Assembly (NCBI GenBank): GCA_016463225.1
Contig: JAEMRT010000044.1
Coordinates: 1-38,362 of the forward strand
Length of the DNA stretch: 38,362 nucleotides
From: Sphingopyxis sp.
GTDB taxonomy: Bacteria; Pseudomonadota; Alphaproteobacteria; Sphingomonadales; Sphingomonadaceae
Direction: 5' to 3'
Position numbers and translations under genes: made by a program. Below are positions 33,428 through 38,362 of the stretch, in pieces. Under the pieces are notes generated by a model. The model did no database searches and had not been told where the DNA came from. It saw only the letters and a program-made list of their open reading frames with translations. The stretch's first letter is position 1, and the number at the start of each line of letters is the position of its first letter.

Positions 33428-33991
33428 TTACTCCACGTCGCGCCACGCGCCGGGCGCAAGGTCACCCAGCCCCCATGCGCCGACGCGCAGCCGCACAAGC
33501 CGTAGCGTCGGATAGCCCACCGCCGCCGTCATCCGCCGCACCTGACGATTGCGGCCTTCGGTGATCGTGATTTCCAGCCAGCTGTCGGCAACGCTCTTGC
33601 GAAAGCGCACTGGCGGATCGCGCGGCCACAGCGACGGCGGTGCGATCCGGTCGACCAGCGCCGGCCGGGTCGGCCCGTCCTTCAGCACGACGCCGCTGCG
33701 CAACTGGTCTAGACTGGCGGCATCGGGTTCGCCCTCGACCTGCACCCGATAGGTCTTGGGCGTCTTGTGCTGCGGCGACGCGATGCGCGCCTGCAGGGCG
33801 CCGTCGTCAGTCAGGATCAGCAGGCCTTCGCTGTCGCGGTCAAGCCGCCCGGCGGGATAAACATGCGGGACATCGATATAGTCGGACAGCGTCGCGCGCG
33901 CTTCGGGCGTGCCACGATCGGTGAACTGCGACAGCACCCCATAGGGTTTGTTGAACAGGATGATGCGACCCACGGTTTTCCTTCCCGCCAT
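33428..33991 (-). CDS. rRNA pseudouridine synthase, RsuA/RluE type
   Basis: The protein isomerises uridine to pseudouridine in rRNA; the short form without an S4 domain suggests RluE (23S rRNA U2457 in E. coli). From ATG 33991 it has 187 residues. Motif I is present as [14 protein letters not shown] (11-24), the catalytic Asp is D51 in [11 protein letters not shown] (48-58), and the end has [12 protein letters not shown] and [12 protein letters not shown], all standard. A GTG at 34012 would add seven residues; neither start has a strong Shine-Dalgarno. It follows tRNA-Phe on the same strand and could share its transcript. RsuA-like target specificity cannot be decided. Confidence 0.88.
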   Translation of the reverse strand: MAGRKTVGRIILFNKPYGVLSQFTDRGTPEARATLSDYIDVPHVYPAGRLDRDSEGLLILTDDGALQARIASPQHKTPKTYRVQVEGEPDAASLDQLRSGVVLKDGPTRPALVDRIAPPSLWPRDPPVRFRKSVADSWLEITITEGRNRQVRRMTAAVGYPTLRLVRLRVGAWGLGDLAPGAWRDVE

Positions 33992-34036
33992 GCCGGGCAA
34001 AGGCTCGGCCACTCATCCATCGGCTTAGCAGAAAAA

Positions 34037-34112
34037 TGGTGCCCGGGGACGGGTTCGAACCGCCGACACTGCGATTTTCAATCGCATGCTCTACCAACTG
34101 AGCTACCCGGGC
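34037..34112 (-). tRNA. tRNA-Phe (GAA)
   Basis: The reverse strand folds as a complete 76-nt tRNA. Acceptor stem GCCCGGG (34112-34106) pairs with CCCGGGC before ACCA. The D arm has AGCTCAGTTGGTAGAGC, the anticodon arm is TGCGA-TTGAAAA-TCGCA with anticodon GAA, and the T arm is CGGTTCGAACCCG-like (GGTTCGAACC). The 3' CCA is encoded (34039-34037). No introns or mismatches are seen. Confidence 0.97.
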
Positions 34113-34151
34113 AGGGCCGCTGCGACCCGACGGTCGCGCTGGCGAGCGGCG

Positions 34152-34180
34152 GCTATAGGCAGGGCTTTGGGTCCTGTCCA
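34152..34180 (-). promoter_or_regulatory. Promoter of tRNA-Phe
   Basis: On the minus strand TGGACA (34180-34175) and TATAGC (34157-34152) are separated by 17 bp. This places a start about 33 nt before the tRNA. It lies downstream of the yacG stop, so tRNA-Phe has its own promoter, though read-through from the infA cluster is possible. Confidence 0.65.
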
Positions 34181-34208
34181 GTGGCTTTATGATGCCCGAT
34201 TTTCGGCC

Positions 34209-34391
34209 TCAACCTTCGTCGAAACGATCGTCGTCGGCGGTGCCGTCGGGCGCCTGCGCGGCGGGTACGGCATAACCTTCGCCGAACCAGTTGAGCAGAT
34301 CGCGGTCGCGGCAGCCGCGGCCGCAAAAGGGTTTGAATTCGGGTTCGCGCGGCTTGCCGCACAGCGGGCAGCGCGGCGATTTACTGGGCAT
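34209..34391 (-). CDS. yacG: DNA gyrase inhibitor YacG (zinc ribbon)
   Basis: YacG is a small zinc protein that binds GyrB and inhibits gyrase in E. coli. The 60-residue product has the four zinc Cys in CPLCGKP (C8, C11) and PFCGRGCRDRDL (C23, C27), followed by LLNWFGEGYAVP, which matches the family's conserved W-L/F-GEGY-IP. The acidic C terminus (DGTADDDRFDEG) is typical. Start ATG 34391 lies inside the 3' end of the RNase gene (11-bp overlap). The association maf-RNase-yacG is common in alphaproteobacteria. Length is normal. Confidence 0.93.
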   Translation of the reverse strand: MPSKSPRCPLCGKPREPEFKPFCGRGCRDRDLLNWFGEGYAVPAAQAPDGTADDDRFDEG

Positions 34392-35364
34392 GTCCGGTTC
34401 CTTTGCTCGCAGCGTCGGCGGTCAGCTGGACCGGACGCCCGGTGCGATTTTGCAGCAGCTGGGTCCACACCGGATGCGCTGCGATATGGTCGATTACGGC
34501 GGGCCGCGCGGTCAGCGTCAATGTCCCCGCCCCCACTGCGCGCTCGGCCTGGCGCAGCAACAGCGCCGCGTCGGTAGCGACGGGATCGAGCACGACCTGC
34601 TCGATCAGCGACGGGCGGTCGCGGCGGCGGATGATCTGCATCAGCCCAAAGCCGTTGACTGCGGTACGTTCATAAGGCTGCGGCAGCGCCGCATCGACCG
34701 CGGCGTCGATCGCCTGACGTCCGGCGCGATCAGGTAGCGAGGGAAAATCGATGCCGATCGACCCGCCGATGTCGCAGCAGCGGATCACCCCCGCCGCCGC
34801 CCGCGCGCCCGCCTTGGCCAAGGTCAGTGCGTCACCCTCTCCATCGATGTCGATCAGCACCATCGCCGGGGTCGCATCGACCCACAATGCGCCGCCATCG
34901 AACGACCAATGGCCGGTGCGGACATGATCGATCAGCTCGGACCAGCCCGCATGTTCCAGTCGATCGGGATCGGTCGGGCGCAGCTCGGTTACCGGCAGAC
35001 CGCTTGCCGCGATGCGGCCAAGCAGGTCGGGGCCGTCGCCGATCGCCGCGCCCGCCTCGGCAACCCGCGCCCGCGCGGGTTTGTCGCGGCCGCGTTCGCG
35101 CAGCGCCATGCGGGTGATCTCGACTGTCAGCGCCGCACCGATCGAGGTCGCTGGCGGCAGCCCTGCCAGCGACGCTACCGGCGCTCCCCGCCAGTCGAGC
35201 GCCACCATGGGCGACTTACCGGCTTCGACCAACCGCGCCGCGACAATCGCACCGACGCGCGGCCCCTCGCCTTCGCGTTCGATCCGCGCCTCCAGGATTT
35301 CGTCGCCGTCGATCAGCGCCGCGCGCGCCTCGCCGATCCCGGCTTCGTAAAGCCATTCAGCCAA
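34381..35364 (-). CDS. Minimal RNase E/G-like protein
   Basis: The 327-residue product matches the core of RNase E/G but is much shorter than RNase G (about 490). The catalytic region is recognisable: TPAMVLIDIDGEG (165-177, D172 aligning with RNase E D303) and DIGGSIGIDFPSL (198-210, D206 aligning with D346), then FGLMQIIRRR in place of FGLLEMSRQR. The N terminus (about 35-100) looks like a shrunken S1-like domain. The CPxC zinc-link region of RNase E is absent. It starts at TTG 35364 overlapping the maf stop by 8 bp; no in-frame ATG is near. Activity is likely because both Asp are kept, but the substrate range may be narrow. Confidence 0.85.
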   Translation of the reverse strand: MAEWLYEAGIGEARAALIDGDEILEARIEREGEGPRVGAIVAARLVEAGKSPMVALDWRGAPVASLAGLPPATSIGAALTVEITRMALRERGRDKPARARVAEAGAAIGDGPDLLGRIAASGLPVTELRPTDPDRLEHAGWSELIDHVRTGHWSFDGGALWVDATPAMVLIDIDGEGDALTLAKAGARAAAGVIRCCDIGGSIGIDFPSLPDRAGRQAIDAAVDAALPQPYERTAVNGFGLMQIIRRRDRPSLIEQVVLDPVATDAALLLRQAERAVGAGTLTLTARPAVIDHIAAHPVWTQLLQNRTGRPVQLTADAASKGTGHAQ

Positions 35365-35947
35365 CGGGGATACCGGCGCTGGTCAGCAAGGTGCGCGTTT
35401 CGAACAGCGGCAGGCCGACGACATTCGAATGGCTGCCCGACAGGAAACGGACAAAGCATTCGGCGCGGCCCTGGATCGCATAGCCGCCCGCCTTGCCCAT
35501 GCCCTCACCGCTTTCGACATACCAATCGATTTCGGCGGCGCTCAGCACCTTGAACGCGACGACGGTATCCGCGACGCGAACGCGCGGCTTGCCGTCGGTG
35601 CCAACCACGCACAGCCCCGAATAGACATGGTGCCGTCGCCCCGACAGCAAGCCGAGCATGCGGCGTAAATCCGCCTCGTCAGCGGGCTTTTCCAGGATGC
35701 GGCGCCCGATTGCGACGGTCGTGTCGCCCGCCAGCACGACCTCATCCGCCGCACGTTCGACCGCCAGCGCTTTGCCCTTTGCCAGCCGTGCGACATAGTC
35801 GCGCGGCAGTTCGGCCTTCAGCGGCGTTTCGTCGATGTCTGGGGACGCGATGCGCACGGGAATCACGCCAATGCGCGCCAGCAATTCACGCCGGCGCGGC
35901 GATGTCGAAGCCAGAACGAGCGCGGGAATGTTCGCCGCGCTGCTCAC
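35357..35947 (-). CDS. maf: Maf family nucleotide pyrophosphatase
   Basis: Maf proteins hydrolyse non-canonical or canonical nucleoside triphosphates (dTTP/UTP, m7GTP and others) and are linked to septum inhibition. The 196-residue protein has [16 protein letters not shown] (12-27), SPDIDETPL, the catalytic [11 protein letters not shown] (71-81) and [11 protein letters not shown] with [11 protein letters not shown] at the end. GYAIQG is typical of the YhdE-type dTTP/UTPase branch. The start is GTG 35947 overlapping the infA TGA (GTGA). It is translated between infA and the minimal RNase gene, again with overlaps at both ends. Confidence 0.93.
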   Translation of the reverse strand: MSSAANIPALVLASTSPRRRELLARIGVIPVRIASPDIDETPLKAELPRDYVARLAKGKALAVERAADEVVLAGDTTVAIGRRILEKPADEADLRRMLGLLSGRRHHVYSGLCVVGTDGKPRVRVADTVVAFKVLSAAEIDWYVESGEGMGKAGGYAIQGRAECFVRFLSGSHSNVVGLPLFETRTLLTSAGIPVG

Positions 35948-36162
35948 TTGAAGCGATAGGTGATCCGACCCTTGGTCAGGTCATAGGGGGTGAGTTCGGC
36001 GAGCACTTCGTCGCCGACCAGCACGCGGATGCGATTCTTGCGCATCTTGCCCGCAGTGTGGCCCAGAATCTCGTGGCCATTTTCCAGTTTGACGCGAAAC
36101 ATCGCGTTGGGCAGCAGTTCGACCACTTGGCCGCGCATCTCCAGAAGTTCTTCTTTCGCCAT
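35944..36162 (-). CDS. infA: Translation initiation factor IF-1
   Basis: IF-1 is a single OB-fold protein that binds the A site of 30S during initiation. The 72-residue sequence is nearly canonical: [39 protein letters not shown], then [18 protein letters not shown] and [11 protein letters not shown] 36162 follows AGAGGACTG, a short-spaced Shine-Dalgarno. A TTATTTTG stretch about 25 nt upstream may hold the -10. It leads the infA-maf-RNase-yacG run, so these genes are probably made together with the translation machinery. Confidence 0.98.
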   Translation of the reverse strand: MAKEELLEMRGQVVELLPNAMFRVKLENGHEILGHTAGKMRKNRIRVLVGDEVLAELTPYDLTKGRITYRFK

Positions 36163-36204
36163 CAGTCCTCTAGGATCTCACAAAATAAGGATGCGCGCCC
36201 ATAG

Positions 36205-36217
36205 CCGCAAAATGCGG
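36205..36217. other. Small hairpin between the cupin gene and infA
   Basis: A 5-bp stem CCGCA-AAA-TGCGG lies in the 72-bp gap. It is too short and lacks a T-run, so termination of the upstream cupin transcript here is doubtful and read-through into infA is possible. Confidence 0.35.
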
Positions 36218-36234
36218 CGATGAAAAGCAGTCTG

Positions 36235-37101
36235 TCACGCGACGAGCCGCAGTTTTCGCGCGATCCGCCAGCCCACCGTCCTCGCCCACGCATAGCTCGG
36301 CCAGCGCGGCGGCATCGCGGGGTCGAGCCCCATGCGGCGCAGCGCGGCGTTGGCGGCATGTGCTTCGGCTTCGCGGTAACTCCACTCGCTGCGCCAGGTG
36401 ATCGACAGCGAAATCGACGGCGCATCGCCATTGGTGACAAAATGCGGCGCCATGACGGGCATCAGCACCGCATCGCCGGGGCCGAGTGGTACCTGCTGTG
36501 CGTCCTCGCGATAGGTTTCGTCCCACGGCAGGTTGCGGTGTCCACCGCCATGATAGCGTTCATGCTCGCGGCGATGCGCGAAACGCTCGTCGCCCGACGG
36601 CCAGACATTCATCACTTTGGCCCCGCGCAATTGCAGCAGGATATTATGCTCGGGATCGAAGTGGAACGGCGTGATCGACCCCGGAGACGAGATGAAGATG
36701 AAACCCTGCGGCGTCAGCATCGCGCCGGTCCGCGGGGCCACCACCGGTTCGAGTTCGCCGAGCAGATCCATCAGCAGGGTGCGATACGCCGGGACATTCT
36801 CGATATTCTTGAGCACCGCCCAGCTGCCATTGCTGTCGATGGTGCGGATCGTCTCGCCGATTGACAGGCCGTTCGACGGAATATCTTCGGGACGGATCCC
36901 GATCGGCACATTGCCCGGATTATATTCGACCCCACTCGTCGGCAGGCTTTCGCCAAGCTGCGCCAATGCTTCGATCGACAACAAGGGGTGATCGGGCAGA
37001 TGATGATGCAGCAGCCCCGCCTGGAGCGGGTAGAGTGCCGCCATCGTCGCCAGCGTATCGGCGGGAAAGACAGGCGCGGTAATCGGCTGATGCGCGGTCA
37101 T
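36235..37101 (-). CDS. JmjC/cupin-like protein, probable Fe(II)/2-oxoglutarate-dependent oxygenase
   Basis: The 288-residue protein has a cupin core with the metal triad HxD...H: SPGSITPFHFDPEHN (139-153, H147 and D149) and MPVMAPHFVTNGD (214-226, H220). The strands around it (FIFISSPG, NILLQLRGAKVMNVWP, SISLSITWRS) match JmjC-type (cupin_8) hydroxylases. A long N-terminal segment of about 95 residues precedes the core; the C terminus is Arg/Trp-rich and may touch the membrane or a partner. ATG 37101 overlaps the stop of the upstream acyltransferase gene (ATGA), so both are made together. Hydroxylation of a protein or small molecule is inferred; the substrate is unknown. Confidence 0.85.
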   Translation of the reverse strand: MTAHQPITAPVFPADTLATMAALYPLQAGLLHHHLPDHPLLSIEALAQLGESLPTSGVEYNPGNVPIGIRPEDIPSNGLSIGETIRTIDSNGSWAVLKNIENVPAYRTLLMDLLGELEPVVAPRTGAMLTPQGFIFISSPGSITPFHFDPEHNILLQLRGAKVMNVWPSGDERFAHRREHERYHGGGHRNLPWDETYREDAQQVPLGPGDAVLMPVMAPHFVTNGDAPSISLSITWRSEWSYREAEAHAANAALRRMGLDPAMPPRWPSYAWARTVGWRIARKLRLVA

Positions 37102-38282
37102 GACGGGCTTTCTACTTCATTTTCGCTCGTCGCGGCACCCTTCCAGCGCCGCCAGAGCCGTTCGGTTTTGGTCAGCATCGCAAAGCGGAGCCGGTCGGCG
37201 GGTGCCGACAGGACGGCGTTGACCCACACCAACGCGCGGCGCTCGCGCCAGACGCTGTCGATCATCGGATGCCCCGGCGCGGCGCAGCTGTCGACCCACG
37301 CGATCGCCGGATCGCCTAGCACATCAAGGTTCGCCTGTTGCAGCAGCACCCCGGGCGAAAAGCGCGCATAATCCTCGTCGAACGCGGTCTTGAACGAAAA
37401 GCCGCCCGGCGGCGCGAAGAAGTTGATCAGCATCGCGAGCGGCCGCGCGTCGAGGTCGAGCGCGCGCATGTCGAGCCGCCCCGCCTCGGCAGCGCCCGTC
37501 AGGATCGCGCGGAACCACGCCTGGGTGTCGCTGTGGCTCGCGAGCGCCGATCCGGCGCGCCCTTTCCAGCCGCGCGCCTCGAGGTCGAGAAAGGCATCGA
37601 TCCACGGCTCGATCGCATCGCCTGCCTGCCAGCGCCGAAAGCGCACCGCGCCCTGTTCGGCGAGCCGGTTCGCCTGCCGCCTGTGTTCCTTGCGCTTCTT
37701 GGCGCGCACCGCGCCGTCCCAATAGTCCGCGGGTGACAGATCGCTGTCGAGCAGCGCGCGTTCTTCGCGGTGGACGATTTCAGCCTCGCCACCGCGCACC
37801 CGCGCGACGTCGACGAGCGCGCGGTGGAGCGGGCCGTCCTCGGTCAACCGCGGCACATGCACGAGCGTACGCGCCCACGGTGCCGCGTCGCACCAGCCGA
37901 GCAGGATCGACCAGAACAAGCTTTCAAAGCCCGCGCGCACCAGCGGCGCGCCGTGAAAATGATTATGATGCGCCCAGCCGCTGACATGGCGCAGCGGCAG
38001 GCGGCCGTAGCGCGTGGCCAGCGCAATCGGCATGATCCCGATAACCGGCCCGTCGCTGCCATCGCGCACCATCACCAACCGCGCCTTGCGCTCGGGATCG
38101 AGCAGGTGCAGCGCCGATTGCAGGCACCAGCGTTCGGCAAAGGGATTGGGCTCGCTGGCATCCGCCGCCAGCCGGTCCCACGCCGCAGCCAGCTCGGGTG
38201 ACAGGGCCAGCGGATCGACGACGCGCACCGTCAGCGGGTCGGCGGGCGCGGCGTTGGCAGGAAAGGCAGGATGCACCGTCAT
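37098..38282 (-). CDS. GNAT/FemAB-like acyltransferase (Acetyltransf_6 type)
   Basis: The 394-residue protein resembles the CelD/BcsL/FemAB-like GNAT family. The central region has the sequence KKRKEHRRQANRLAEQG followed by ARGWKGRAGSAL, with a later FKTAFDEDYARFSPGVLL (about 308-325). This 'F...YD..Y...SPG..L' stretch is the family hallmark, normally ending the GNAT fold. The N-terminal half has an S..NPFAE.W..Q.A sequence typical of the same group. It starts at ATG 38282 and overlaps the cupin gene by ATGA. Related proteins act in polysaccharide or lipid amino-acid acylation, but the acyl donor and acceptor here are unknown. No signal peptide is seen, so it is cytoplasmic. Confidence 0.85.
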   Translation of the reverse strand: MTVHPAFPANAAPADPLTVRVVDPLALSPELAAAWDRLAADASEPNPFAERWCLQSALHLLDPERKARLVMVRDGSDGPVIGIMPIALATRYGRLPLRHVSGWAHHNHFHGAPLVRAGFESLFWSILLGWCDAAPWARTLVHVPRLTEDGPLHRALVDVARVRGGEAEIVHREERALLDSDLSPADYWDGAVRAKKRKEHRRQANRLAEQGAVRFRRWQAGDAIEPWIDAFLDLEARGWKGRAGSALASHSDTQAWFRAILTGAAEAGRLDMRALDLDARPLAMLINFFAPPGGFSFKTAFDEDYARFSPGVLLQQANLDVLGDPAIAWVDSCAAPGHPMIDSVWRERRALVWVNAVLSAPADRLRFAMLTKTERLWRRWKGAATSENEVESPS

Positions 38283-38334
38283 CGGGTGGAGGTTAGCAGG
38301 GAAGCGTTAAAATGGGGTGGCGATTCTGACGGTC

Positions 38335-38362
38335 CCCCTCCCTGAAAGGGAGGGGCTAGGGG
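38335..38362 (+). repeat. Partial REP-like palindrome at window edge
   Basis: CCCCTCCCT (38335-38343), loop GAA, AGGGAGGGG (38347-38355) is a perfect 9-bp stem with a 3-nt loop, matching the outer-hairpin design of the element at 21489-21656. The rest of the element is cut off by the window end. The upstream part, 38283-38334, shows no clear motif. Confidence 0.55.

Overview
The window is high-GC alphaproteobacterial chromosome. It most resembles a Sphingomonadaceae genome such as Sphingopyxis or a close relative. This placement is inferred from the gene order, the sphingomonad-style TonB-dependent receptors, the acidic-tailed ribosomal protein L9 and the infA-maf-RNase-yacG cluster; no database search was possible. 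There are no insertion sequences, phage genes or CRISPR arrays. The region looks like core genome with a few less familiar genes.

Layout. Positions 1-13187 (minus strand) hold a complete upstream dcw (division and cell wall) cluster in canonical order: mraZ, rsmH, ftsL, ftsI, murE, murF, mraY, murD, ftsW, murG, murC, murB. murB is cut by the window edge. Nearly every junction is a stop/start overlap (ATGA, GTGA, TTGA, TAATG or TGATG), which fixes most starts and implies translational coupling. Upstream of mraZ lies a row of 10-bp-phased G-tracts next to a TATAGT -10 box, as expected for MraZ autoregulation.

Positions 13461-15984 (minus) hold an overlapping trio: cysK, a small one-helix membrane protein and a five-helix membrane protein with a GldG/ABC-auxiliary-like domain. 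Positions 16178-18292 (plus) encode a ZnuD-like TonB receptor with His-rich loops. Then on the minus strand come a secreted protein of unknown function, fabG, fabD and an LD-carboxypeptidase (LdcA/MccF family). Across a REPIN-like double palindrome, the LD-carboxypeptidase is divergent from a MurC/Mpl-like Mur ligase (21698-23080). Together they look like a peptidoglycan recycling pair. A secreted subtilase (minus) follows.

Positions 24702-25956 hold the rpsF-rpsR-rplI operon with a promoter, a structured leader and a strong terminator. After this come folE plus a coupled small membrane protein (minus), then two large TonB-dependent receptors arranged tail to tail around a bidirectional terminator. 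Both receptors have long upstream regions with hairpins.

Positions 33428-36162 (minus) carry infA, maf, a minimal RNase E/G-like protein, yacG, tRNA-Phe(GAA) with its own promoter, and an RluE-like pseudouridine synthase. The last two genes are an overlapping pair: a GNAT/FemAB-like acyltransferase and a JmjC-type cupin. This is the module least explained by known pathways.

The best candidates for something undescribed are: the REPIN-like element, whose hairpins covary and one of which contains the ribosome binding site of the LD-carboxypeptidase; the cupin/GNAT pair; the cysK-linked GldG-like membrane operon; and the MurC paralogue with an altered P-loop.
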